Positions 1 through 7,582 of a stretch of 14,709 bases of DNA are shown piece after piece. The notes beneath the pieces were generated by a model. It saw only the letters and a program-made list of their open reading frames with translations, searched no databases and had not been told where the DNA came from. Within the stretch, counting starts at the first letter, position 1. Each line of letters begins with the position of its first letter. Both the position numbers and the translations under genes were made by a program. The stretch is from an uncultured Clostridia bacterium (GTDB lineage: Bacteria > Bacillota > Clostridia > Oscillospirales > Ruminococcaceae), in contig CAMAJC010000013.1 in assembly GCA_945835425.1 (NCBI GenBank), forward strand, positions 1-14,709, written 5' to 3'.

Positions 1-36
1 AAGTCTGTTTCAGTTCCCAAAAGGAGGGACTTCTTC

Positions 37-945
37 ATGCAAAACACCGGCAGCGCAAAACCTGAGACGCATCACAGCGGTGCGACGCGGCATCTGGGCG
101 AAAGCGTCATGCGCGTCGTTTTCCTGCTTGCCGCCTGCTTCTCCATTCTGGCGGTTTTACTGATCTGCCTGTTCCTTTTTGCCAACGGCATCCCCGGCAT
201 GGCGGAGATCGGCATCTTCAAATTCCTGACCGGCACTGTCTGGCGGCCGAACAACAACCTCTACGGAATCCTGCCGATGATTCTGGGCAGTATTTACGTC
301 ACGGCAGGCGCGCTGATCATCGGCGTTCCGATCGGCCTTCTGACGGCGATCTTTCTGGCGCGGTTCTGCCCGAAGGGACTCTACCGCGTCGTAAAGCCGA
401 TGGTGTCCCTGATGGCCGGCATCCCGTCGGTCGTTTACGGCTTTTTCGGCATCTGTGTGCTGGTACCGGTGCTTCGTCCGCTGGCGGAAAAATTTGACGG
501 CACCGGCATGTCGATGCTGACCGCGTCGGTGCTGCTCGGCATGATGATCCTGCCGACCATCATCGAAACCACCGAATCCTCTCTCCGCGCAGTCCCGGAC
601 AGTTATTATGAGGCGAGCCTGGCCCTCGGCGCGACCCATGAACGCAGCGTCTTCTGCGCGGTCTTCCCGGCGGCGAAGTCCGGCGTCATGGCCGGTATCA
701 TCCTCGGCGTCGGCCGCGCGATCGGCGAGACGATGGCCGTCATCATGGTCGCAGGCAACCAGCCCCGTATTGCGACCAGCATCTTCCAGGGCATCCGCAC
801 CATGACCGCCAACATCGTCATTGAGATGGGCTATGCGTCCGGCCTCCACCGGCAGGCGCTGATTGCAACAGGTGTTGTCCTGTTCGTCTTTATTCTGATC
901 ATCAACGTCTGCTTCTCCCTCGTCAAGCGGAAGTCGGAGAAATAA
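37..945 (+). CDS. pstC: Phosphate ABC transporter permease PstC
   Basis: One of the two membrane subunits of the Pst high-affinity phosphate importer, pairing with PstA in the cytoplasmic membrane and driven by PstB. The 302-residue length is usual for PstC. It has an N-terminal hydrophobic segment (about 26-49), several more membrane segments, the GIPSVVYGFFG motif (128-138) typical of PstC/PstA, and the cytoplasmic EAA-type loop that docks on the ATPase (about 192-223, with ALGA and later GVGRAIGET). The ATG at 37 is supported by AAGGAGGG at 21-28. It is the first gene of a tight pstC-pstA-pstB-phoU run; pstS and the operon promoter would be expected upstream of the window. The cytoplasmic N-terminal tail of about 25 residues is polar and His-rich. 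Confidence 0.96.
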   Translation: MQNTGSAKPETHHSGATRHLGESVMRVVFLLAACFSILAVLLICLFLFANGIPGMAEIGIFKFLTGTVWRPNNNLYGILPMILGSIYVTAGALIIGVPIGLLTAIFLARFCPKGLYRVVKPMVSLMAGIPSVVYGFFGICVLVPVLRPLAEKFDGTGMSMLTASVLLGMMILPTIIETTESSLRAVPDSYYEASLALGATHERSVFCAVFPAAKSGVMAGIILGVGRAIGETMAVIMVAGNQPRIATSIFQGIRTMTANIVIEMGYASGLHRQALIATGVVLFVFILIINVCFSLVKRKSEK

Positions 946-952
946 CCTCTGA

Positions 953-961
953 AAGGAAGGG
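953..961 (+). promoter_or_regulatory. Ribosome binding site that decides the pstA start
   Basis: AAGGAAGGG at 953-961 is a strong Shine-Dalgarno sequence. A possible GTG start at 961 overlaps it and so cannot be served by it, whereas the ATG at 973 sits 11 bases downstream. The ATG at 973 is therefore preferred; another in-frame ATG at 985 is less well spaced. Confidence 0.7.
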
Positions 962-972
962 TGAAAATCATC

Positions 973-1863
973 ATGGAAGCAACCATGGAAAACGTGCAGG
1001 GCATCAACCAGACCTCTGCCCGGCAGAAAGCCAAAAACTACTGCCGCCATCCCGGCTCGCTGGCCGTCTGCGTCGTGACCATATTCGCAGCGGTCCTGAC
1101 CATCGGCGCGCTGCTGACGCTGATCATTTGGGTGCTCTGGAAAGGGATCCCGAACCTTTCCCCAGAGCTTTTCTCCTTAAACTATACCTCAGACAACCAG
1201 TCGATGCTCCCGGCGATCCTCAATACAGTCATTATCACTGTGCTCGCCCTGCTCATCGCCGTCCCGGTCGGCATCGGCTCGGCCATCTATCTGGTCGAGT
1301 ACGCGAAAAAAGGCAACCGCTTTGTCAACATTATCCGCATGACCACCGAAACCTTGCAGGGCATCCCGTCGATCATCTACGGCCTGTTCGGCTATCTGTT
1401 CTTTAATAACACCCTCAAAATGGGGTACAGCATCCTCTCCGGCTCTCTGACCCTGGCGATCATGATTCTTCCGCTGGTCATGCGCACGACCGAGGAAGCG
1501 CTGCTGGCCGTCCCGGACAGCTATCGGGAAGGCAGCTTCGGCCTTGGGGCAGGGAAGTGCCGCACCATCTTCAAGCTGGTCCTGCCCTCCGCGATTCCCG
1601 GCATCCTGGCCGGTGTTATTCTGGGTATCGGCCGTATCGTCGGCGAAACGGCAGCTCTGATCTTTACGGCAGGCACCGTCGGCGATATTGCAAACGGCCT
1701 GCTCGGCTCCGGACGGACCCTGGCGGTACATATGTACCTGCTCTCCAATGAAGGGCTTTATATCGACAAGGCCTATGCCGTCGCCGTTATCCTGCTGGTG
1801 CTGGTGCTGTTGCTCAACGCGGTCTCGAACTTCATCGCAGGCAAGCTGAAAAAAGGCGACTGA
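973..1863 (+). CDS. pstA: Phosphate ABC transporter permease PstA
   Basis: Second membrane subunit of the Pst phosphate importer, forming the channel with PstC. With the start at 973 it has 296 residues, normal for PstA. Hydrophobic segments are visible at about 30-55, 80-107, 150-172, 208-232 and 266-290. It carries the family motif LQGIPSIIYGLFGYLF (about 128-143) and an EAA-type coupling loop (about 183-215, with GLGAGKCRTIFKLVLPSAIPG and then GIGRIVGETAAL). The frame also opens 12 bases earlier at a GTG (961), but that codon lies inside the ribosome binding site. It is 27 bases after pstC and 16 bases before pstB, so it is almost certainly cotranscribed. Confidence 0.95.
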   Translation: MEATMENVQGINQTSARQKAKNYCRHPGSLAVCVVTIFAAVLTIGALLTLIIWVLWKGIPNLSPELFSLNYTSDNQSMLPAILNTVIITVLALLIAVPVGIGSAIYLVEYAKKGNRFVNIIRMTTETLQGIPSIIYGLFGYLFFNNTLKMGYSILSGSLTLAIMILPLVMRTTEEALLAVPDSYREGSFGLGAGKCRTIFKLVLPSAIPGILAGVILGIGRIVGETAALIFTAGTVGDIANGLLGSGRTLAVHMYLLSNEGLYIDKAYAVAVILLVLVLLLNAVSNFIAGKLKKGD

Positions 1864-1879
1864 CGAAAGGAACGTATAC

Positions 1880-2629
1880 ATGGATAAGTTTGTCATCAAC
1901 AATATGGATCTCTATTATGGGAATTTCCACGCCCTGAAAGACGTGAGCCTGGATATTCAGGCCAATAAAATCACCGCCTTTATCGGCCCTTCCGGCTGCG
2001 GCAAATCCACCTTCTTAAAGAGCCTCAACCGGATGAACGACCTGGTCGAGGGCTGCAAAATCACCGGCACCGTCCTTTTGGATGGGGAAGATATCTATGG
2101 GGACATGGACGTAAACCTTTTGCGGAAGCGGGTCGGCATGGTTTTCCAGAAGCCGAATCCCTTCCCCATGAGCGTTTACGACAACATCGCTTACGGTCCG
2201 CGCACCCACGGCATCCGTTCCCGGCAGAAGCTGGACGAGATCGTCGAAAAATCCCTGCGCAACGCCGCGATTTGGGATGAGCTGAAAGACCGCTTAAACA
2301 AGAGCGCTTTAGGCCTTTCCGGCGGCCAGCAGCAGCGTCTCTGCATCGCACGCGCTCTGGCGGTCGAGCCGGAAGTCCTCCTGATGGACGAGCCGACCTC
2401 CGCTCTTGACCCCATTTCGACCAACAAGATCGAAGACCTGGTTCTCGACCTGAAAAAGGATTATACCATCGTCATGGTCACCCACAATATGCAGCAGGCG
2501 ACCCGCGTATCGGATCAGACCGTTTTCTTCCTGCTGGGCGAGATTATCGAATCCGCTCCCACCGAGCAGCTGTTCTCGGTACCGGCTGACAAACGCACCG
2601 AGGATTATATCACCGGCCGTTTCGGCTGA
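1880..2629 (+). CDS. pstB: Phosphate ABC transporter ATP-binding protein PstB
   Basis: Cytoplasmic ATPase that powers phosphate import through PstC/PstA. The 249-residue protein has all the ABC motifs in order: Walker A GPSGCGKST (36-44), Q-loop Gln90 followed by the PstB-typical KPNPFPMS, signature LSGGQQQR (146-153), Walker B VLLMDEPTSALD (166-177) and H-loop His202. NMDLYYGNFHALKDVSL at the N terminus and the C-terminal EDYITGRFG are characteristic of PstB. The start at 1880 is preceded by GAAAGGAA with seven bases of spacing. It lies between pstA and phoU with short gaps. Confidence 0.98.
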   Translation: MDKFVINNMDLYYGNFHALKDVSLDIQANKITAFIGPSGCGKSTFLKSLNRMNDLVEGCKITGTVLLDGEDIYGDMDVNLLRKRVGMVFQKPNPFPMSVYDNIAYGPRTHGIRSRQKLDEIVEKSLRNAAIWDELKDRLNKSALGLSGGQQQRLCIARALAVEPEVLLMDEPTSALDPISTNKIEDLVLDLKKDYTIVMVTHNMQQATRVSDQTVFFLLGEIIESAPTEQLFSVPADKRTEDYITGRFG

Positions 2630-2650
2630 TAAAGAAAGGAACATCTTGCT

Positions 2651-3319
2651 ATGCGCAACAGATTTGACCGGCAGCTCACCCAGCTGAACAATGAAATGAT
2701 CGCCATGGGCGTTCAAATTTCCCAGGCGATCGGCCTTGCGATCAACGCCCTGCTCAGCCAGAATAAGGAAAAGGCAAAAGAAGCTATCCAGTTTGATCAG
2801 GAGATCGACCATAAAGAGCGGGAGATTGAGAGCCTCTGCCTCAAGCTCCTTCTTTCCCAGCAGCCGGTAGCCCGCGACCTGCGGCAAATTTCGGCAGCCC
2901 TCAAAATGATCACCGACATGGAACGGATCGGCGACCACGCAGCGGACATTTCGGAGATCGCCCTGCTGCTTTCCGACCAGCAGTACATCAGCCATCTCGG
3001 GAAGATCGAAGAGATGGCCAAGCTGACCAGCACGATGGTGCTCGACAGCATGCAGGCCTTCGTCGATAAGGACATGGAGAAGGCCAAAGCGGTCATCGCC
3101 AGAGACGATGCGGTCGATAAAGCTTTTTATGATGTGAAAAAGAACCTGATCGACCTCATTCATCAAAATCCCGACAACGGCTCCCAGGCGACCGACCTTC
3201 TGATGATCGCCAAGTATTTCGAGCGGATCGGTGACCACGCGACCAACATCGCCGAATGGGTGCTCTTTTCGATCACCGGCAGCCATAAATCGGCTGACCA
3301 GCTGGAAGCAAAAGCATAA
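2651..3319 (+). CDS. phoU: Phosphate signalling regulator PhoU
   Basis: PhoU couples the phosphate-transport state of Pst to the PhoR/PhoB system; in known cases it damps phosphate-starvation signalling when phosphate is plentiful. The 222-residue all-helical protein contains two PhoU repeats, each with the metal-binding/helix signature ERIGDHA: 91-97, followed by ADISEIA, and 191-197, followed by TNIAEWV. Length matches the family. The ATG at 2651 follows AAGAAAGGA (2632-2640). It begins 21 bases after pstB. A second, divergent PhoU domain is present in the next gene, so this locus encodes two PhoU modules. Confidence 0.96.
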   Translation: MRNRFDRQLTQLNNEMIAMGVQISQAIGLAINALLSQNKEKAKEAIQFDQEIDHKEREIESLCLKLLLSQQPVARDLRQISAALKMITDMERIGDHAADISEIALLLSDQQYISHLGKIEEMAKLTSTMVLDSMQAFVDKDMEKAKAVIARDDAVDKAFYDVKKNLIDLIHQNPDNGSQATDLLMIAKYFERIGDHATNIAEWVLFSITGSHKSADQLEAKA

Positions 3320-3330
3320 AGGAATAAATT

Positions 3331-3378
3331 TTACACAGACTTTACACAGATTACCCTTGTCTCTTACATCGGCATAAT
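3331..3378 (+). promoter_or_regulatory. Candidate Pho box and promoter for the Na/Pi cotransporter gene
   Basis: TTACAC at 3331, TTACAC at 3342 and TTACAT at 3364 are spaced by exactly 11 and 22 bases. The 11-bp repeat expected at 3353 is degenerate. This phasing of TT(A/T/C)ACA-like hexamers is the known arrangement of Bacillus-type PhoP (PhoB) boxes. CATAAT at 3373-3378 follows as a possible -10, with no good -35, as expected for an activator-dependent promoter. Transcription would start near 3385. The likely regulator is the PhoB-like protein encoded at 5487. The pattern is seen in the sequence; regulation is inferred. Confidence 0.75.
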
Positions 3379-3402
3379 AAAATCGACACAGAAAGACAAA
3401 AG

Positions 3403-3532
3403 TTAAGGAACCTTTGATTTAAGGCTTTTCCCCGACGTCTGTATTTAGGCAGACGGCTCCGGAGAGCGAGGGAAAAGCCCCATGAATTGCTTCCGAAAAG
3501 GAATTAAACCGAATAAATCAGAGCTTCTTTAA
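3403..3532 (+). repeat. Dispersed palindromic repeat, copy A (MITE/REP-like)
   Basis: A 130-bp element bounded by imperfect terminal inverted repeats: 3403-3421 against 3514-3532, 16 of 19 positions matching. Inside is a perfect 10-bp stem, GGCTTTTCCC (3423-3432) with GGGAAAAGCC (3470-3479). That stem encloses two smaller hairpins, CGTCTG/CAGACG (3436-3441 with 3450-3455) and GCTC/GAGC (3456-3459 with 3464-3467). It resembles copies at 5352, 8323 and 13619 at both ends and in the internal stem. It lies 83 bases after the phoU stop, co-oriented with phoU, and falls in the 5' leader of the Na/Pi cotransporter gene. A structured leader RNA is an alternative reading. Confidence 0.7.
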
Positions 3533-3556
3533 AGGTAAGAAAAGTGAGGACTGTGT

Positions 3557-5314
3557 ATGAGTATTTTCAATGTCCTGAGCCTGGTCGGCGGATTGGCCCT
3601 GTTTTTATACGGCATGAGCGTCATGGGCGACGGCCTGACCAAAGCTTCCGGCGGCAAGCTGGAGCAGATCCTGGAGAAACTGACCAAAAACCCGCTTATG
3701 GCGGTGCTGCTTGGCGCCGCCGTAACGGGTATTATTCAGTCGTCCTCCGCGACAACGGTCATGGTCGTCGGCTTTGTCAACTCCGGCATCATGAAGCTGT
3801 CCCAGACGGTCGGCATCATCATGGGCGCCAACATCGGCACCACCGTCACCTCCTGGCTGCTGGCCATGACCAGCATCGAGAGCGACAACTTCTTTATTAA
3901 GCTGCTGAAGCCTTCGTCCTTCTCACCGGTTCTCGCGGCCATCGGCATCGTTTTCATCATGTTTACGAAAAACGAGAAAAAGCATGATCTGGGGCAGGTG
4001 TTTTTGGGCTTTGCAATCCTGATGACCGGTATGTCGACCATGAGCGCGTCGGTTGAACCGCTGGCGGACGTCCCGGCCTTTACCCATATCCTGACGATGT
4101 TCAGCAATCCTGTCCTCGGCCTGATCGCCGGCGCCGTGCTGACCGCCATTGTCCAGTCCTCGTCCGCGTCCATTGGTATTTTGCAGGCGCTGTGCGTCAC
4201 CGACGCCATTTCCTACGCGACCGCGCTGCCCATCATTATGGGTCAGAACATCGGCACCTGCGTGACCGCGCTGATTTCCAGTATCGGCGCCTCGAAAAAC
4301 GCCAAGCGGGCAGCCCTGATTCATCTTTATTTCAATGTAATCGGCACCGTCCTGTTTATGGTGGTATTTTACGGACTGAACGCTGTGCTGAACTTTTCGT
4401 TCCTTGCGGAAACGGCGGGTTCGTCCGGCATCGCGGTGATTCATTCCTGCTTTAACATCGCGGCGACGCTGGTGCTGATGCCCTTTGGGAAGCTTCTCGA
4501 AAAGCTTGCAATCCTGACCATCCGGGACGACGACAAGATCGAGGTCGTCAGCGATTTCCAGGCTCTCGACGACCGTTTCCTCTCCAATCCCGCCTTCGCC
4601 ATCGAGCAGTCGGTCCAGGTCACCAACAAGATGTGCGAGCTGTGCAAAACGGCGCTGTTTGAAGCCTTTGACCTGATCGAGGGCAGCTATGACGAAAAGG
4701 CCGAGCAGCACATTGAAGCATTGGAACAGAAGGTTGACAACTACGAAGACAAGCTGGGCACCTATCTGGTCAAGCTTTCCCGCTATGAGCTGTCGGAGGA
4801 AGACAGCCAGAAGATTTCGATTCTGCTGCACTCGATCGGCGATCTGGAGCGGATGAGCGACCATTCGGTCGAGCTGGCCCGTTCTGCCAAGGAGATGGCC
4901 GAGAAGGGGCTGGCCTTCACCGATACTGCCCGCAGTGAGATGCAGGTCTTTTCGGCGGCGCTGCGGGATATCGTCGGCCGCACCAGCACCGTCTTTGAAA
5001 CGGAGGACGTAAGGCTCGCGGCGACGGTCGAACCGCTGGAGCAGGTCATCGACGATCTCAACGCCCAGATCAAGCAAAACCATATCGAGCGGCTCAAAGA
5101 CGGAAAGTGCTCGATGGAGATGGGCTTTATCCTCGCGGATATCTCCACCTGCTACGAGCGTATCGCCGACCATTGCTCCAACCTGGCCGTCTGCCAGATT
5201 CAGGTGCATAAAGGCGAGTACGACACCCACGAATACCTCTACGGCGTCAAGCATAAAAATGAAGAGTTCGACCGCGCAAAGAGCAGGTTTTCTGAGCAGT
5301 ACCGGCTTGCCTGA
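3557..5314 (+). CDS. Na+/phosphate cotransporter family protein with C-terminal PhoU-like domain
   Basis: Membrane protein of the PNaS family (NptA/YjbB type), moving phosphate with sodium; import or export cannot be decided from sequence. The 585 residues split into a transport half with two inverted family repeats, each carrying the QSSSA signature (61-65 and 200-204) followed by an NIGT motif (92-95 and 231-234), and a soluble C-terminal PhoU-like half (about 345-560) with ERMSDH (431-436) and ERIADH (534-539). The length is typical of the PhoU-fused members. The start at 3557 has GTGAGG at 3544-3549. It appears to have its own Pho-box promoter and lies between phoU and phoB, consistent with a phosphate-starvation role. 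Confidence 0.94.
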   Translation: MSIFNVLSLVGGLALFLYGMSVMGDGLTKASGGKLEQILEKLTKNPLMAVLLGAAVTGIIQSSSATTVMVVGFVNSGIMKLSQTVGIIMGANIGTTVTSWLLAMTSIESDNFFIKLLKPSSFSPVLAAIGIVFIMFTKNEKKHDLGQVFLGFAILMTGMSTMSASVEPLADVPAFTHILTMFSNPVLGLIAGAVLTAIVQSSSASIGILQALCVTDAISYATALPIIMGQNIGTCVTALISSIGASKNAKRAALIHLYFNVIGTVLFMVVFYGLNAVLNFSFLAETAGSSGIAVIHSCFNIAATLVLMPFGKLLEKLAILTIRDDDKIEVVSDFQALDDRFLSNPAFAIEQSVQVTNKMCELCKTALFEAFDLIEGSYDEKAEQHIEALEQKVDNYEDKLGTYLVKLSRYELSEEDSQKISILLHSIGDLERMSDHSVELARSAKEMAEKGLAFTDTARSEMQVFSAALRDIVGRTSTVFETEDVRLAATVEPLEQVIDDLNAQIKQNHIERLKDGKCSMEMGFILADISTCYERIADHCSNLAVCQIQVHKGEYDTHEYLYGVKHKNEEFDRAKSRFSEQYRLA

Positions 5315-5335
5315 TGCTGAAAAAAATGCTATACT
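5307..5335 (+). promoter_or_regulatory. Candidate promoter for phoB-phoR
   Basis: TTGCCT (5307-5312), 17 bases, then TATACT (5330-5335) forms a plausible sigma-A promoter overlapping the end of the Na/Pi cotransporter gene. Transcription would start near 5342, giving a leader of about 145 nt that holds repeat copy D. No 11-bp-phased Pho box is visible here, so this may supply constitutive phoBR expression. Confidence 0.6.
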
Positions 5336-5351
5336 AAGCTTGAAAATATTT

Positions 5352-5477
5352 TTGGGGGACTCTGATTCATGTGTTTTCCCAGGGCCGGCATGGAAAATGG
5401 GGCAGAGGCGTCAAGTCCCTGTCCCTTTGTTCATTTGACGCCCTTTTGCTGCAGGCTTTGGTGAATCAGAAAGGAAG
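5352..5477 (+). repeat. Dispersed palindromic repeat, copy D, in the phoB leader
   Basis: Its left end GACTCTGATTCATGTGTTTT closely matches the left end of copy B (shared CTCTGATT and GTGTTTTC). A perfect 9-bp inverted repeat pairs TCTGATTCA (5361-5369) with TGAATCAGA (5462-5470). Inside are GTTTTCC/GGAAAAT (7 bp with a G-U pair) and a separate hairpin, GGCGTCAAGT (5407-5416) with ATTTGACGCC (5433-5442), followed by CTTTTGC. It begins 37 bases after the preceding stop codon. Its right end contains the AAAGGAAG (5470-5477) that serves as the phoB ribosome binding site. It is more diverged than copies A-C. Confidence 0.55.
5407..5447 (+). terminator. Hairpin with short T tract, possible terminator or attenuator
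   Basis: The 10-bp stem (one G-U pair) at 5407-5416/5433-5442 is followed by CTTTT. It could end transcripts from the Na/Pi cotransporter gene or attenuate the phoB leader. The T tract is short, so termination would be weak. Confidence 0.35.
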
Positions 5478-5486
5478 ATTATCCAT

Positions 5487-6179
5487 ATGCAGACAATTTA
5501 CATCGTAGAAGACGACCGCAACATCCGCGAGATCGAGATGCTGGCGCTGAAAAACAGCGGCTACCGGGTGCAGGGCTTCGAGACGGCGAAGGATTTTTAC
5601 GCGGCGCTGTCGGAGAAGCTGCCGACCCTCGTTATGCTGGACATCATGCTCCCGGATGAAGACGGCATTTCGATTTTGCAGACCATCCGGCGCCGTGCCG
5701 ACACCCATAAGCTGCCGGTCATCCTCGTGACCGCCAAGGGCGAGGAGATCGACAAGGTGCGCGGCTTTGACAGCGGCGCCGACGACTATATCGCGAAGCC
5801 CTTCGGCGTCATGGAGATGATCGCGCGGGTCAAGGCGCTGATCCGCCGGAGCACGTCGGAGGAATCCAAGTTCCTGACGCTCGGCAACGTCTTTCTGGAC
5901 GGTGAAAAACGGATGGCTTACGTGGACGACCGGCCGGTAGAACTGACCCTGAAGGAATACGAACTGCTGCACCTGCTGATGCTTAACAAAGGGATCGTCC
6001 TTTCCCGCGACCTGATTATGGAACGCGTCTGGGACGGCTATGAAAGCGAGTCCCGAACGCTGGATATGCATATCAAATCCCTGCGCAAAAAACTGGGCGA
6101 TTCGGCTTCGATGATTCGTACGATGCGCGGCGTCGGGTATATCGCAGAAGCGCCGAGTGAACTTCCTGCCAAGGAATAA
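5487..6179 (+). CDS. phoB: PhoB/PhoP-type response regulator (OmpR family)
   Basis: Cytoplasmic DNA-binding regulator, expected to activate phosphate-starvation genes when phosphorylated by the kinase encoded next. The 230 residues contain a receiver domain (1-120) with acidic pair Asp9/Asp10, phospho-acceptor Asp52 in LVMLDIMLPDEDG, Thr82 and Lys104, and an OmpR-type winged-helix domain (about 128-222) with the recognition helix RTLDMHIKSLRKKLG and the hairpin IRTMRGVGY. The start at 5487 has AAAGGAAG at 5470-5477. The partner kinase gene begins nine bases downstream. Assignment as PhoB rather than another OmpR-family member rests on both the pst-phoU context and sequence. Probable targets include the Pho box at 3331. 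Confidence 0.9.
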   Translation: MQTIYIVEDDRNIREIEMLALKNSGYRVQGFETAKDFYAALSEKLPTLVMLDIMLPDEDGISILQTIRRRADTHKLPVILVTAKGEEIDKVRGFDSGADDYIAKPFGVMEMIARVKALIRRSTSEESKFLTLGNVFLDGEKRMAYVDDRPVELTLKEYELLHLLMLNKGIVLSRDLIMERVWDGYESESRTLDMHIKSLRKKLGDSASMIRTMRGVGYIAEAPSELPAKE

Positions 6180-6188
6180 GGTGAGTTT

Positions 6189-7517
6189 ATGAAGAAGAAA
6201 ATCAACGGTTATATGATGCTGCTGGCAGGTCTTGCAATCACGATCACCGTGGTTTTGCTTTCTCTGGTGTTTTACGGCGGTTTCCGCGACCAGGTGATCT
6301 ATGACCTGCGGATGACCTGCACGCTCCTTTCGGATGTTTATGACGCCTCCGGGCATTATCTGGAGGCCGCGGGAACCGGTGCAGCCGACCTGCGCGTCAC
6401 TCTGATCCAGCCGGACGGGGAAGTGGTTTACGACTCCTTCACCGACGCGGCTTCCCTTGGCAACCACCTCGACCGTCCCGAGGTCAAAGACGCCTTGGAA
6501 AAAGGGGAGGGCATCTCCATCCGCGAGTCGGACACCATGCGCCACGACACCTATTATTACGCGATGCGGCTGTCGGACGGGTATCTGCTGCGTATCGCCC
6601 GGGAAGCGGAGAGCCTGTGGAATTTCCTCTTTTCGGCGATTCCGCTGATTCTGCTGGCTGTGGCGCTGCTTTTTGTCATGGCCGCTTATATGGCCCATCT
6701 GCTGACCAGGAGGCTGGTGCATCCGATTGAGGAGATGGCGGAAAATCTGGAAAACCCGACCTATCAGCCGCCTTATCCGGAAATCGAGCCCTTTGTCTCG
6801 ACCATCCGCAGCCAGCATGAGGAGCTGAAAAAGACTTCCGACCTGCGCCGGGAATTTACGGCCAACGTCTCCCACGAGCTGAAAACGCCGCTGACCTCGA
6901 TCTCCGGTTACGCCGAGCTGATGGAAAACGGCATCATCCAGCCGGAGGAAGTCCCGCATTATGCCCATGAAATCCGTTCCAGCGCCACCCGTCTGATCAC
7001 CCTGATCAACGACATCATCCAGCTTTCCCAGCTGGACAGTCCGGTGCTGGAGGTGATCTTTGAGCAGGTCAATGTCTATGCTGTCGCCCAGAAGGTCGTC
7101 CAGGCTCTGCAGATCAACGCTGCCGAACGCCAGGTCACCCTGACTCTGACCGGCTCGGACGCAGTCATCTGCGGCAACCGCAGCATGATCGAGGAGCTGA
7201 TCACTAACCTCTGCGACAACGCCCTGCGCTACAACTATAAAGGCGGCACCGTCCGGGTATCGGTCGTACCGCTAAAAGGCAGGGTCATTCTGACCGTGCA
7301 GGACACCGGCATCGGCATCTCCCAGGAGGACCAGGCCCGCGTATTTGAGCGGTTTTACCGGGTCGACAAGAGCCGCTCGAAGGAGACCGGCGGCACCGGC
7401 CTCGGCCTTTCGATTGTCAAGCATATCGTCGCCAAGCACGACGCCGATATCAAGCTGGAAAGCGAGCTTGGCAGAGGCACCAGCGTCCGCGTGACCTTCT
7501 ACACCGCCGACCACTGA
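6189..7517 (+). CDS. phoR: PhoR-type sensor histidine kinase
   Basis: Membrane histidine kinase partner of the response regulator just upstream. The 442 residues show TM1 (about 9-30), an extracytoplasmic sensor region of about 115 residues, TM2 (about 147-170), a short HAMP-like linker, a HisKA domain with FTANVSHELKTPLTSISGY (phospho-acceptor His229), and an HATPase domain with N box NLCDNALRYN (340-349), G1 DTGIGI (372-377), F box FERFYRVD (386-393) and G2 GGTGLGLSIV (401-410). All key residues are present. Only about 47 residues separate TM2 from HisKA, so no cytoplasmic PAS domain fits, unlike B. subtilis PhoR. The start at 6189 is preceded by AAGGTGA overlapping the phoB stop. Confidence 0.9.
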   Translation: MKKKINGYMMLLAGLAITITVVLLSLVFYGGFRDQVIYDLRMTCTLLSDVYDASGHYLEAAGTGAADLRVTLIQPDGEVVYDSFTDAASLGNHLDRPEVKDALEKGEGISIRESDTMRHDTYYYAMRLSDGYLLRIAREAESLWNFLFSAIPLILLAVALLFVMAAYMAHLLTRRLVHPIEEMAENLENPTYQPPYPEIEPFVSTIRSQHEELKKTSDLRREFTANVSHELKTPLTSISGYAELMENGIIQPEEVPHYAHEIRSSATRLITLINDIIQLSQLDSPVLEVIFEQVNVYAVAQKVVQALQINAAERQVTLTLTGSDAVICGNRSMIEELITNLCDNALRYNYKGGTVRVSVVPLKGRVILTVQDTGIGISQEDQARVFERFYRVDKSRSKETGGTGLGLSIVKHIVAKHDADIKLESELGRGTSVRVTFYTADH

Positions 7518-7528
7518 ACCGGCAGCAT

Positions 7529-7557
7529 TTGACAAAACCGGAAAAAAGTCGTATAAT
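7529..7557 (+). promoter_or_regulatory. Perfect consensus sigma-A promoter
   Basis: TTGACA (7529-7534), 17 bases, TATAAT (7552-7557). Both hexamers and the spacing match the consensus exactly. Transcription would start near 7564, leaving a leader of about 145 nt before the DUF2798 gene at 7709. Confidence 0.88.
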
Positions 7558-7582
7558 AAACACAACCGAATAGAATGCGTAA

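Noticed and set aside
943..961. ACCTCTGAAAGGAAGG between pstC and pstA resembling the repeat end
   Set aside because: The similarity is limited to a few bases, there is no partner inverted repeat or stem, and it is explained by the ribosome binding site.
961..972. GTG start for pstA at 961
   Set aside because: The codon overlaps the ribosome binding site AAGGAAGGG; the ATG at 973 has proper spacing.
3923..5254. Minus-strand open frame (443 codons) opposite the Na/Pi cotransporter
   Set aside because: Low-complexity composition rich in Gly, Asp, His and Gln with no domain; the opposite strand is a clear transporter.
5466..6968. Long minus-strand open frame (500 codons) opposite phoB-phoR
   Set aside because: It is His-, Gln- and Arg-rich, as expected of a shadow frame in GC-rich coding DNA, and the plus strand encodes intact PhoB and PhoR with all catalytic motifs.
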